Notes: generated from the letters alone by a model not told the origin. 28,136 nucleotides of DNA from Acidobacteriota bacterium (GCA_003153585.1 PLZZ01000088.1:1117-29252), one strand, 5' to 3'; positions 1 to 7,997 are shown, numbered from the stretch's first letter. Program-made: numbers and translations.

Positions 1-569
1 GCCGCAACTTGCGCTGCTATTATCTTCAACCACAACGGCGCATCCGGCTTTTTACTTGCATCCAAATACGTCGCGGAGGCTTGCGCGTAATCTTTCAGAT
101 GCCAGTAGTAGAGAAAACCAAGATCGGATTCCATCCGCCAGTCGTCGGGAATTGCAGCGACGCCACGCTTCACAAGTTCGACAGCCAGGTCGGGGCGGTC
201 AGCCCCCGTGGGAATGGGCTCCGAAAGAAAGATGGCGCCGAAGCGATAGGCAATCATGAGTTTTGGGTCGAGCGTAGTAGTGATGTCAAGAAGGGGCCAT
301 AACAATTCGAATTTCTCGCCCGGACTTCCAATCCTGGTGCCGTAATACTGGACGGAACGCGTCCAGTAAATATCTGCCAGCAACGAGTCGTATCCCAGGC
401 TCAGTTTTTTCAGCAGCGGCCCGGAACGCAGCAAGAGCTCCTCTTTTTGTTGCGCGATCGTTCGCGTCTGGGCATCAATGCGTGTTTGAAGCGAGGCAAT
501 AGCTAGGAACAGCACTGGGACCGCCAGCAGGGCAAGGCGTACCGAGCGAGTGTGGCTTTGGCCGCTCAT
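1..569 (-). CDS. Membrane-anchored TPR-type protein, C-terminus beyond window edge
   Basis: About 189 codons are open from the ATG at 569-567 to the window edge, so the gene is partial. The protein starts with a short basic stretch, then a hydrophobic helix at about residues 11-28 (LALLAVPVLFLAIASL), consistent with a signal anchor. The rest is soluble and helical, with TPR-like pairs such as RMESDLGFLYYWHLKDYAQA near residue 150, so it probably faces the periplasm. The start overlaps the permease stop in an ATGA (569-566), which suggests translational coupling and membership in the ABC exporter operon. TPR proteins downstream of ABC-2 exporter genes are plausible assembly or substrate-handling partners, but no specific function can be read from the sequence. 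The function is unknown. Confidence 0.75.
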   Translation of the reverse strand, partial: MSGQSHTRSVRLALLAVPVLFLAIASLQTRIDAQTRTIAQQKEELLLRSGPLLKKLSLGYDSLLADIYWTRSVQYYGTRIGSPGEKFELLWPLLDITTTLDPKLMIAYRFGAIFLSEPIPTGADRPDLAVELVKRGVAAIPDDWRMESDLGFLYYWHLKDYAQASATYLDASKKPDAPLWLKIIAAQVA

Positions 570-1345
570 TTCAAATCACGGCCGGAAAACACCGCGGAAG
601 CTGCGATCAGCACCAGCATCACATACAAGGCGGCATAAGCCGTATTTTGCCAAATCAGTGAAAGCGGAATAGATTCGCCATGAGCGGCTGCCGTGATGGT
701 ATTGAAATTGTGAAAGTTCGGCAGCACATAATAGAGAACCTGAGCGGCGGCCTGCATTGCCGGATTCCGGGTTAACATCCCGATATCGCGAATGTCTTTG
801 GAGAAAATACCGGAGACATAAACTCCCAGCGTGAACAGCGTGGAAAGCATGGGGCTCGAAAAGCACGAGAAGAAAAGCGCCAGCGCGGTCACCAACGCCA
901 GTTCGAGCAGGATGAAATAAACGGCCACCAGGACCGAGGCGTCGGCGCGCAGGAAATTTCGGCTAACGTAGTAAAGAGCGGCGGCGAGACCCAGAGTCAT
1001 CAAGATGGTGTTTACCGTCAGCGTCAGCAGGAGCCCGCCAAATTTTCCAACCAGAAATTCCCATCGCCGCACAGGTTTTGAGAGCAAGGTATATAGGGTG
1101 CGCTTCTCGATCTCCTTTGAAACAAGTCCGACGCCGATAAAAATCGCCATCACCAGTCCGAAAATCGAGATGGCTGAAAGACCCAGATTAATGATCACGA
1201 GCCGCGAGATGCCGATCGAAATTTCACCGACGAGGATCGAAGCACCGATCATCATGAGGGCGAAGAAAATCAAGTTGTAGAGCACGCGGTCGCGCACGGC
1301 TTCGCGGAAGGTGTTGATCGCGACGACAGCTGGTATCACACTCAT
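566..1345 (-). CDS. ABC-2 type transporter permease
   Basis: This 259-residue polytopic membrane protein has about six hydrophobic segments (near residues 18-38, 48-75, 104-125, 136-160, 165-180 and 238-254). The cytoplasmic stretch KEIEKRTLYTLLSKPVRR at about 77-94 is the hallmark of the NosY/ABC-2 permease group, where it contacts the ATPase. It is expected to form the membrane half of an exporter with the ATPase encoded just upstream. Its start overlaps the ATPase stop by 4 nt (ATGA, 1345-1342) and its stop overlaps the TPR gene start in the same way, so the three genes are probably one coupled operon. The substrate is unknown. Members of this group move anything from drugs to polysaccharides or help assemble copper enzymes, and no neighbour here decides between these. 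Confidence 0.88.
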   Translation of the reverse strand: MSVIPAVVAINTFREAVRDRVLYNLIFFALMMIGASILVGEISIGISRLVIINLGLSAISIFGLVMAIFIGVGLVSKEIEKRTLYTLLSKPVRRWEFLVGKFGGLLLTLTVNTILMTLGLAAALYYVSRNFLRADASVLVAVYFILLELALVTALALFFSCFSSPMLSTLFTLGVYVSGIFSKDIRDIGMLTRNPAMQAAAQVLYYVLPNFHNFNTITAAAHGESIPLSLIWQNTAYAALYVMLVLIAASAVFSGRDLK

Positions 1346-2301
1346 CGCGCGCCCTCCCCGGCTGGATGAGGAGCAGCCTTATCGCGGGCGACCAACTTGA
1401 GGAAATAATCCTCGAGCGTTGGCCGCAGCGGCGCAACCGAAAGAATTCGCGCCTGGCAGTTTCGCAGTTGCTCCAGGACGGGATACAACTGCACCTCGGG
1501 GACTTCCACGCGATAGCGTTCCCCGATTTTTGTGGCAGATCCGGCGAGCGCAGTTGGGGGCGAGGACCCGGGGCGCATTTCAAAGAAAACTTCCATTCCA
1601 TACACTTCCATTGAAACAATTTCTCCGGGCGCACCGACACCCTGCAATTTTCCGCCGAGCAGCACCGCCACTCTGTCGCACAACATCTCCGCATCGGAGA
1701 GAATGTGGGTGGAAAAGAAAACAGTTCGTCCCTGACGTTTAAGATCGAGAATGATGTCGCGCACCTCGCGCCGTCCGACTGGATCAAGGCCGGACATTGG
1801 TTCGTCCAGGAAAATTACTTGCGGATCGTGAACGATAGCCTGAGCTATGCCCACGCGCTGGAGCATGCCTTTCGAAAATTTCCGCAACTGAACGTCGCCG
1901 GCATCCGCTAATCCCACACGTTCAAGGAAGCGAGTTACGCGCTGGCGCCGCTCCGCCAGAGGGTAACCAAAAAACCGTGCATAGTAATCCAACAATTCCC
2001 GCGCGGTCAGATAATCGTAGAAATAAGGCTGCTCCGGCAGGTAGCCGATTTCGCGGTGCATTCGCACATCGTCAATCGAGCGCCCACGAACCCGCGCCGT
2101 TCCGGCGCTAGGAAATACCAGACTCATCAGGAGCTTCAACGTGGTGGTCTTGCCCGCGCCGTTCGGCCCCAGAAACCCGAAGGCTTCGCCTTCCTCGACC
2201 TGAAGAGTCAGATTGTCGAGCGAGCGGCGCATCCGCTTACGCCAGAACCCAACGGCGTAGTCCTTGGTGAGTCCCTCGATCTCGATTGCGGGCGTACCCA
2301 T
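1342..2301 (-). CDS. ABC transporter ATP-binding protein (ABC-2 exporter family)
   Basis: This 319-residue ATPase should power the permease that follows. All core motifs are visible: Walker A GPNGAGKT at 45-52, Q-loop Gln91 (LPEQP), a signature loop FSKGM at 142-146 in place of LSGGQ, Walker B VIFLDEP at 162-168 followed by the D-loop SGLDP, and the H-loop His199 (STHI). The FSKGM signature is usual for the CcmA/NatA/NosF-like exporter branch. About 80 residues follow the nucleotide-binding domain, which is typical of exporter ATPases with a C-terminal extension. The ATG at 2301 has only a weak AAGG two bases upstream, but no better start exists. It is the first gene of the operon, 125 nt downstream of the MFS gene stop, with a candidate promoter in that gap. 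Confidence 0.92.
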   Translation of the reverse strand: MGTPAIEIEGLTKDYAVGFWRKRMRRSLDNLTLQVEEGEAFGFLGPNGAGKTTTLKLLMSLVFPSAGTARVRGRSIDDVRMHREIGYLPEQPYFYDYLTARELLDYYARFFGYPLAERRQRVTRFLERVGLADAGDVQLRKFSKGMLQRVGIAQAIVHDPQVIFLDEPMSGLDPVGRREVRDIILDLKRQGRTVFFSTHILSDAEMLCDRVAVLLGGKLQGVGAPGEIVSMEVYGMEVFFEMRPGSSPPTALAGSATKIGERYRVEVPEVQLYPVLEQLRNCQARILSVAPLRPTLEDYFLKLVARDKAAPHPAGEGAR

Positions 2302-2316
2302 GGCCTTGTCATTCTA

Positions 2317-2346
2317 ATTTTTTTTTAACTCTGCCGTTCATGTCAA
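2317..2346 (-). promoter_or_regulatory. Candidate sigma-70 promoter for the ABC exporter operon
   Basis: On the minus strand a perfect -35 TTGACA (2346-2341) is followed after 18 bp by AAAAAT (2322-2317, 4 of 6 matches to TATAAT) inside an A-rich run. Transcription would begin roughly 10-15 nt before the ATPase start codon, giving a very short leader. The -35 box is strong; the -10 is only fair. Confidence 0.45.
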
Positions 2347-2426
2347 TACCCAGGTGTTGCTTCGGAGAGCACAGGCGAGCTGCGGCATGTTTTTCGTGAA
2401 AAGTGGTTGCAAAGATTTGAAAGGAG

Positions 2427-3695
2427 TTAGTTCCCCGAAGGCGTCAGCTTGTCTGCGCGACGGAGCTCCGGGAAGCGCCAGGCCCAAATCGCAGTGACGA
2501 TTAAGGTTCCGACGCCTCCGAGGATAACGGCGGGAACTGTTCCAAACAGGTGGGCGGTCGCCCCCGACTCAAATTCACCCAACTGGTTGGATGCTCCAAT
2601 GAACATCATGTCCACGGCGTTCACGCGTCCGCGCATCTGGTCCGGGGTCAGCAGTTGGACCAAAGTAGCCCGAATCACCACGCTGACCATGTCCGTCGCA
2701 CCCACGAGCACCAGAGCCAGCAACGATACAGTCAGGCTCCGCGAGATTCCGAAAACTATAGTAAACACGCCAAAGCCGCTTACACACCAAAGCATGGTCG
2801 CACCGACGCGACGTTTCAGCGGACGATAGGCCAACAAAACTGCCATAGCCGCCGCACCAACCGCCGGAGCAGTTCGCAGCAATCCTAGTCCCCACGGGCC
2901 AGTGTGAAGAATCTCTCGCGCGTACACGGGCAATAGCGCTACGGCCCCTCCCAACAACATTGCAAAAAGATCGAGTGAGATCGAGCCAAGCACCACTTTT
3001 CGCTGCCAGATATAACGAAGCCCGGCAAGAACCGATGAGAGATTGATCGGTTCCCGCACTCGCGCTCCTACATTTAGCCGGACCATCGTCGTGCAAATTA
3101 CCGCGACTACAGCGGAAGCTACGGCCGTGGCGTAAACAGCCGAGGCTCCGCGAAACGCCGCATACACGAGCCCGCCGATCGACGGCCCTAGGATCGTGGC
3201 AGCCTGGAATATGGTCGAATGCCAGGCCACCGCATTCGGAAAATGTTCTTCTGGAACCAATTGCGGCAGTAACGCCCGGCTCACCGGCCCATTAAACGAG
3301 CGGACCACACCGAGCAGAACCAGCACCGCATAAATCGGCCTCACCGACGGTTCGCCCCTATGCGTAGAAAAGAGCAACAGGGCAGAGCATGTTGCGAAAC
3401 CCACGTAACACAAAATAAGCAGGTTGCGGCGATTGAAACGGTCGGCCACGTGGCCTGAAACAAGAAACAAAAGAATTCCCGGCAGGAATTGGCAAAGTCC
3501 AACGAGGCCTAGGTCAAATGTACTATGTGTGAGCTCATAAATCTGCCAGCCCACCGCGACGGATTGCATTTCCAGGGAAGCGACAACAAAAAATCGCGCG
3601 AACTCGTAGAAGACAAAAGCGGGATAAGTGAAAGCAATGCGCCCGTCAGATTTGGAATCATGTGATCCAGCCATCGGCGGGCGATCGCTCCTCAT
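2427..3695 (-). CDS. MFS transporter, MFS_3/EntS-like exporter
   Basis: This 422-residue protein has the regular hydrophobic/loop alternation of a 12-helix major facilitator. The first helices read FYEFARFFVVASLEMQSVAV and then WQIYELTHSTFDLGLVGL. The loop after helix 2 carries GHVADRFNRR (near residues 80-89), the MFS loop motif (GxxxDRxxRR), and a related GRVNAVD stretch lies in the second half. The N-terminal pattern is that of the MFS_3/enterobactin-exporter-like group, so efflux of a small molecule is likely; the substrate cannot be told. The start is uncertain. The first ATG (3695) has no Shine-Dalgarno sequence, while the in-frame ATG at 3674 is preceded by GAGGAG at a rather long 13-nt spacing. 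The gene stands 125 nt upstream of the ABC operon on the same strand, apparently as a separate unit. Confidence 0.88.
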   Translation of the reverse strand: MRSDRPPMAGSHDSKSDGRIAFTYPAFVFYEFARFFVVASLEMQSVAVGWQIYELTHSTFDLGLVGLCQFLPGILLFLVSGHVADRFNRRNLLILCYVGFATCSALLLFSTHRGEPSVRPIYAVLVLLGVVRSFNGPVSRALLPQLVPEEHFPNAVAWHSTIFQAATILGPSIGGLVYAAFRGASAVYATAVASAVVAVICTTMVRLNVGARVREPINLSSVLAGLRYIWQRKVVLGSISLDLFAMLLGGAVALLPVYAREILHTGPWGLGLLRTAPAVGAAAMAVLLAYRPLKRRVGATMLWCVSGFGVFTIVFGISRSLTVSLLALVLVGATDMVSVVIRATLVQLLTPDQMRGRVNAVDMMFIGASNQLGEFESGATAHLFGTVPAVILGGVGTLIVTAIWAWRFPELRRADKLTPSGN

Positions 3696-3711
3696 AACGA
3701 TGCGGCCAGCA

Positions 3712-3717
3712 AGTATA
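3712..3717 (-). promoter_or_regulatory. Possible -10 box for the MFS gene
   Basis: TATACT on the minus strand (5 of 6 matches to TATAAT) lies 16 bp before the first ATG of the MFS gene. No recognisable -35 box is found at 16-18 bp, so this is weak. If used, the transcript would start only ~10 nt before the first ATG, favouring the downstream start at 3674. Confidence 0.28.
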
Positions 3718-3961
3718 ACCTGAGTAGCGTGGAGGAAGTTCCCGCACGAGGGGACGAACGTATCGAAAAATCACCTTGAGCGAAAGATTTCGAGTAAAAA
3801 AGAAAATAAGAGAAACCAAATGATTTTATGGGCGGCAGAAGACTTTCAGTAAGCGCAAAAACTTCTGGGTGGAATTTGCGGCTGTCGGCGCAGATAACAC
3901 CACCAGTAGACGCTTTCGACAACTCGAACGGAACATTTTGTGGTTACGTGTCGATTTTTTC

Positions 3962-3990
3962 TTGACAAGTTTTCCACAACCCACGATACT
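3962..3990 (+). promoter_or_regulatory. Candidate sigma-70 promoter for nrdJ
   Basis: A perfect -35 TTGACA (3962-3967) is followed after an ideal 17-bp spacer by GATACT (3985-3990, 4 of 6 matches to TATAAT). It points at nrdJ and would give a leader of about 340 nt. It is the best promoter match in this gap. Confidence 0.5.
3970..3978 (+). promoter_or_regulatory. DnaA-box match within the nrdJ promoter spacer
   Basis: TTTTCCACA fits the relaxed DnaA-box consensus TTWTNCACA and lies wholly between the -35 and -10 boxes of the candidate nrdJ promoter. DnaA is known to bind at and regulate nrdAB in E. coli, so the position is suggestive. However, a match to this loose consensus is expected once or twice by chance in a window of this size, and a second one occurs at 18549-18557. 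Confidence 0.3.
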
Positions 3991-4106
3991 GCCCATCCAG
4001 ACCCGGGGGAAAATTGAATCGGTGACGACTCGCTTCCTGGCATCGATCAACAGAGCAACGGGCCCGGCAATACCGAAAATTTAGAGGGGAAGAATCCTAC
4101 TTCGCA

Positions 4107-4155
4107 CCGCGCATCGGATTTTCAAGCGCGGCTTAGCTAGGCTTTTCTATTTTTT
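4107..4155 (+). promoter_or_regulatory. Attenuator-like hairpin and T-rich tract in the nrdJ leader
   Basis: CCGCGC (4107-4112) can pair with GCGCGG (4126-4131) across a 13-nt loop, and a T-rich tract (TTTTCTATTTTTT, 4143-4155) follows 11 nt later. The stem is short and the gap to the T tract is too long for a textbook terminator, so this is only a possible attenuator. Confidence 0.22.
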
Positions 4156-4336
4156 CGGCTGGGAAGGCGCCACGCGAGCGTTTGGCCGGCGGTGCTCTCC
4201 AATTTCCCCGATGTTCCGTGTATTTCTCGATACGCACAACGACAGCCTGGTTCCTGTGGTTTGGGAGTAGAATGGATTACTCCTCACTGCAGCCCAGCCA
4301 ACGTACGGCGGCTTCACACCCAGCGCGGAGGCAGAG

Positions 4337-7144
4337 ATGGCAGAACCGAGAATGACCCTGCAAAGCAAATCCGAAACTGATCAGGTTACCCGGCGAGCTT
4401 CCGGCCTGGAATTCCAGCGCCGCTTCACCGACGGGAAAATATCTCCATATGACAAAGTTGAGTGGGAGCGCCGTCCCGCAATCATCGGCAATGATAAGGG
4501 CCAAGTAATTTTTCGGCAGGACAACATAGAAGTCCCGAAATCGTGGTCGCAAACAGCGACAAATATTGTCGCTTCGAAGTATTTTCACGGAAAGCCGAAC
4601 TCGCCCGAGCGCGAAACTTCGGTCCGGCAATTAATCAGCCGCGTGGTGGAGACGATCGTTCGCTGGGGCGAAGAGGGCGGGTATTTCGCCACACCGGAAT
4701 CCAAGAACATATTTCGCGATGAGCTTGCGCATTTGCTGGTGGAACAAAAAGTGGCATTCAATTCGCCGGTATGGTTCAACGTCGGCGTTCAGGCTAAGCC
4801 ACAATGCTCCGCGTGCTTCATCAACTCGGTCCAGGACAATATGGACTCGATCATGAACCTGGCGAAGACTGAAGGCATGCTATTCAAGTGGGGCTCTGGT
4901 ACTGGAACGAACTTCTCGTCGTTGCGCGGAAGCCACGAGTCGCTTTCGGGCGGTGGGATCGCCTCCGGCCCAGTGAGCTTCATGAAGGGTTTTGACGCAT
5001 TCGCCGGGGTGATTAAGAGCGGCGGCAAGACGCGCCGTGCCGCCAAGATGGTGATTCTAAACGTGGATCACCCGGACATCATGGAATTCATCGAGTCCAA
5101 GATGAAGGAAGAGCGCAAGGCGCATGTTCTGATCGAGCAAGGTTACGATCCTGCGATCGACGGCGAAGCGTACTCCTCTGTCTTCTTCCAGAACGCCAAC
5201 CATTCCGTGCGCGTCACCGACGACTTCATGCGCGCTGTAGAGGAAGACCGCGACTGGTGGACGCGCAACGTCAATGACGGCAAGGCAGTGGAACAATTTC
5301 GCGCTCGAGACTTGCTCCGCGAGATGGCCGATTCCGCTTGGAAGTGCGGCGATCCCGGGATGCAATATGATACGACGATCAATCGCTGGCACACTTGCAA
5401 GGCCACGGATCGTATTCACGCCTCAAATCCGTGCTCGGAGTACATGTTCCTGGACGACACGGCGTGCAATCTGGCGTCGCTGAACCTCTTGAAATTCCTG
5501 GGTTCGAATGGGCAGTTCGATACGGAAGGATTTAGCCACGCGGTGGACGTAACCATCACAGCGCAGGAAATCCTGGTGGACAATGCTAGCTACCCCACCG
5601 AGAAAATCGCGCGAAACTCGCACGATTTTCGTCCGCTGGGCATCGGCTACGCGAATCTGGGCGCGCTGCTGATGTCGCTGGCCATGCCCTACGATTCCGA
5701 TAGGGGGCGAGACTTCTGCGGCGCGATTACAGCTCTGATGACCGGCGAGGCTTACGCGCAGTCGGCACGCATCGCGGAGCGTATGGGACCTTTTGGCGGC
5801 TACCTGCGGAATCGCGAAGCCATGATTGACGTAATTCGCATGCATCGCGATTCTCTGAGGCCGATCAAGGAAGAGCACGTGCAACCGTCCTTGCTTCATG
5901 CGGCGCAAAAGTCGTGGGACGATGCCCTCGAGCTAGGCGAAAAGTTTGGTTACAAGAATTCTCAGGTTTCCGTTCTGGCTCCCACCGGGACCATCGGCTT
6001 CATGATGGATTGCGACACCACCGGAATCGAGCCTGACCTCGCGCTGGTGAAGCAGAAGCGGCTGGTGGGCGGCGGTGTAATCAAAATCGTGAACAATACC
6101 GTTCCGCAGTCGCTGATGAATCTGGGCTATCCGCCGGAGCAGGTTGCGCAGATCGTGGATTTTATCGATGCGAATGGCGCTATCGAAGGGGCGCCGGGAT
6201 TAAAGCCAGAACACCTCCCGGTATTTGATTGCTCGCTGGCCACTCCCGGAGGGCGCTCAATTTCCTGGAAAGGCCACCTACGCATGATGGCTGCCGCTCA
6301 GCCGTTTCTTTCCGGCGCGATCAGCAAGACCATCAACATGCCGGAAGAGTCCTCGGTGGAAGACATCATGGAAGCCTACACCGAGTCTTGGAAATTCGGA
6401 CTCAAGGCCGTGGCCATCTATCGCGACAATTCGAAAGGTTCACAGCCATTATCTGTCTCGGGCAAGAAGAAAGAAGAGAAGCCCGCGACGGCATCCGTCG
6501 AAGTTCCCGTTGCCAAGGACGAGATTCCTCCGCACGAGCAGCAGGAACTTTTTGACCGAACCAGGCGCCGCAAGCTGCCTAACGAGCGAAGCTCGATCAC
6601 CCACAAGTTTTCGATTGGCGGCCACGAAGGCTACCTCACAGTAGGCAAGTATGACGATGGCACCGCGGGCGAGATCTTCATCAAGATGGCTAAGGAAGGG
6701 TCCACGCTCTCCGGCATCATGGACGCCTTCGCGCTGTCCGTTTCGGTCGCGCTGCAGTACGGAGTCCCGCTTCGCGCTTTGGTGGACAAATTCGTGAACT
6801 CGCGATTCGAGCCCTCCGGCTACACCGGCAATCCGAGAATTCGCTACGCAAAATCAGTTGTGGATTACATCGGGCGCTGGTTGGGCGGGAAATTTATCTC
6901 ACCGGACTATCTCGACGGTGAAGTTGCCACGGGGGACCCAACAGCCCCGATCGCAGCCGTCACGGCGGAAACGAAGGCCCTGGCTCCAGTTACGGTGATG
7001 AAAGTGCCGGACCCTGAAGCCTCCACTCGTCCGCGAGCGGCGATTGATGATGCGCCATCATGCTCCGAGTGCGGCATGCTCATGACGCCGAACGGCAGCT
7101 GTTACAAGTGTTCCAACTGCGGCAGCACATCGGGCTGCAGCTAA
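4337..7144 (+). CDS. nrdJ: Adenosylcobalamin-dependent (class II) ribonucleoside-diphosphate reductase
   Basis: This enzyme makes deoxyribonucleotides using adenosylcobalamin, independently of oxygen. The 935-residue length fits the long NrdJ class. NSPVWFNVGV is followed by CSAC (Cys157-Cys160), where the first active-site disulphide cysteine is expected. NPCSE at 364-368 contains the thiyl-radical Cys366 and catalytic Glu368. GTGTNFSSLRGS near 190 is the usual substrate-binding loop. Residues ~750-860 form a TSCPD domain (SITHKFSIGGHEGYLTVG, later FEPSGYTGNPRIRYAKS). The tail is a zinc-ribbon-like cysteine cluster, C909-x2-C912-x9-C922-x2-C925-x2-C928, with Cys934 one residue from the end as a possible redox shuttle. 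No ATP cone is apparent. GGAGG (4327-4331) sits 5 nt before the ATG, supporting this start. It is monocistronic: long leader upstream, intrinsic terminator downstream. No second reductase class lies in the window. Confidence 0.97.
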   Translation: MAEPRMTLQSKSETDQVTRRASGLEFQRRFTDGKISPYDKVEWERRPAIIGNDKGQVIFRQDNIEVPKSWSQTATNIVASKYFHGKPNSPERETSVRQLISRVVETIVRWGEEGGYFATPESKNIFRDELAHLLVEQKVAFNSPVWFNVGVQAKPQCSACFINSVQDNMDSIMNLAKTEGMLFKWGSGTGTNFSSLRGSHESLSGGGIASGPVSFMKGFDAFAGVIKSGGKTRRAAKMVILNVDHPDIMEFIESKMKEERKAHVLIEQGYDPAIDGEAYSSVFFQNANHSVRVTDDFMRAVEEDRDWWTRNVNDGKAVEQFRARDLLREMADSAWKCGDPGMQYDTTINRWHTCKATDRIHASNPCSEYMFLDDTACNLASLNLLKFLGSNGQFDTEGFSHAVDVTITAQEILVDNASYPTEKIARNSHDFRPLGIGYANLGALLMSLAMPYDSDRGRDFCGAITALMTGEAYAQSARIAERMGPFGGYLRNREAMIDVIRMHRDSLRPIKEEHVQPSLLHAAQKSWDDALELGEKFGYKNSQVSVLAPTGTIGFMMDCDTTGIEPDLALVKQKRLVGGGVIKIVNNTVPQSLMNLGYPPEQVAQIVDFIDANGAIEGAPGLKPEHLPVFDCSLATPGGRSISWKGHLRMMAAAQPFLSGAISKTINMPEESSVEDIMEAYTESWKFGLKAVAIYRDNSKGSQPLSVSGKKKEEKPATASVEVPVAKDEIPPHEQQELFDRTRRRKLPNERSSITHKFSIGGHEGYLTVGKYDDGTAGEIFIKMAKEGSTLSGIMDAFALSVSVALQYGVPLRALVDKFVNSRFEPSGYTGNPRIRYAKSVVDYIGRWLGGKFISPDYLDGEVATGDPTAPIAAVTAETKALAPVTVMKVPDPEASTRPRAAIDDAPSCSECGMLMTPNGSCYKCSNCGSTSGCS

Positions 7145-7186
7145 ACCCGGCAAGAACAGCGGAATTAAAGCAGGGCGAATAAAAAA

Positions 7187-7213
7187 GGGGACTCCGTCGA
7201 GTCCCCTTTTTTT
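7187..7213 (+). terminator. Intrinsic terminator of nrdJ
   Basis: A perfect 8-bp stem, GGGGACTC (7187-7194) and GAGTCCCC (7199-7206), with a CGTC loop is followed by seven T residues (7207-7213). Six A residues precede the stem, so it could also work on the opposite strand for the gene cluster ending at 7453. Confidence 0.93.
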
Positions 7214-7228
7214 GCTCTACCCCTAGTT

Positions 7229-7252
7229 CCGGTTTCGGCGCGGCGAAACCGG
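7229..7252. repeat. Perfect 9-bp inverted repeat between nrdJ and the TonB-domain gene
   Basis: CCGGTTTCG (7229-7237) and CGAAACCGG (7244-7252) flank a GCGCGG loop. There is no T tract on either side, so it is not an ordinary terminator. It may be a 3' mRNA structure or part of a dispersed palindrome family. The rest of 7214-7452 shows nothing recognisable. Confidence 0.5.
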
Positions 7253-7452
7253 CCCACCCCGGGATAAGAGACAGCCGTTTACTCTAACTGCACGCGGATT
7301 GCCAAGAGCCTTGGCCGTCGCCTGAACCATCCGCCTCTTGGCGCGACAAGACTTACGCTGAGAAACACCCGTTTGCATTTCCAAATTGCGCGGACATCTC
7401 CGCTTTCTGAAAAGCTCTCGCGGGTTTTCTACGTTCTTTGGAAGGCTGCAAT

Positions 7453-7878
7453 CTAGTGGTTGCCAAGGGTATAGACCACTGAGATCGTGGTGTCTACCTG
7501 AACAGGATCACCGTTCAAGAGCGTAGGCTTGTATCGCCATTGCTTCACCGCTTCCATGGCCGAAGGCGTCAACTCCGAAGGCCCGCTGACGTACTCAAGA
7601 TTTTCGATTGTGCCGTCCTTTCCAATGATTGCGTGGAGCAAGACAGCCCCCGTGATGTGCTTCTTCTTCGCCTCCTTTGGGTACACCGGAGCAACTTGAT
7701 GAATAAGGTTTGCCGAAGCGACTGCCCCACCTACGCGAATGCGCCTTGGCTTCGGCGTGGACGAGTTCGGTACGGGGCTTTGTGGTGTCGGCGCCTCATT
7801 TTGCCCTTCTTGAGAGAAGGCAGCCCCGGCCGTAAAGAGCGTTATCAATACAATCAGAGCGATTCTTGACGAAGCCAT
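7453..7878 (-). CDS. Secreted TonB C-terminal domain protein
   Basis: From the ATG at 7878 the protein has 141 residues. This start is preferred over upstream ATGs (7941, 7899) because GGAGAG lies 5 nt before it and because the protein then begins with a clean signal peptide (ASSRIALIVLITLFTAGAAFS, likely cut before QEG). After a short Pro/Ser-rich linker comes a TonB_C domain: VAPVYPKEAKKKHITGAV, IIGKDGTIENL, SGPSELTP, AVKQWRYKPTLLNGDP and VVYTL. Canonical TonB is anchored by its N-terminal helix and works with ExbB/ExbD. Here the helix looks cleavable and no exbBD is nearby, so the domain may act free in the periplasm, perhaps as a peptidoglycan or outer-membrane binder. It lies 119 nt downstream of the anti-sigma gene on the same strand and may be the end of that operon. 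Confidence 0.85.
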   Translation of the reverse strand: MASSRIALIVLITLFTAGAAFSQEGQNEAPTPQSPVPNSSTPKPRRIRVGGAVASANLIHQVAPVYPKEAKKKHITGAVLLHAIIGKDGTIENLEYVSGPSELTPSAMEAVKQWRYKPTLLNGDPVQVDTTISVVYTLGNH

Positions 7879-7997
7879 AACCACTCTCCGGTTGCGCATT
7901 TGGGAACCTGAGATCAAGGAAAGGAATACATGAAGATACAAGTCCCCGCAATGGAATAGTTAGATGGGGGCGACGAAACTCAGACGCTGCGCGCAAG

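Larger units (their letters stand above)
3696..4336. other. Divergent intergenic region between MFS gene and nrdJ
   Basis: This 641-nt stretch separates two divergent genes. No ORF in it looks coding: the open frames are short, lack ribosome binding sites and show no recognisable domain. It holds a candidate nrdJ promoter (3962-3990), a DnaA-box match inside that promoter, and an attenuator-like hairpin with a T-rich tract (4107-4155) in what would be a ~340-nt nrdJ leader. The conserved cobalamin-riboswitch box GCCACTG was looked for and is absent. Confidence 0.6.

Noticed and set aside
3991-4336. Cobalamin riboswitch ahead of the B12-dependent nrdJ
   Set aside because: GGGAAGGCGCCACG at 4161-4174 loosely recalls B12-box elements, but the GCCACTG box and the rest of the core are missing. 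Such riboswitches also usually repress B12-independent alternatives, not nrdJ.
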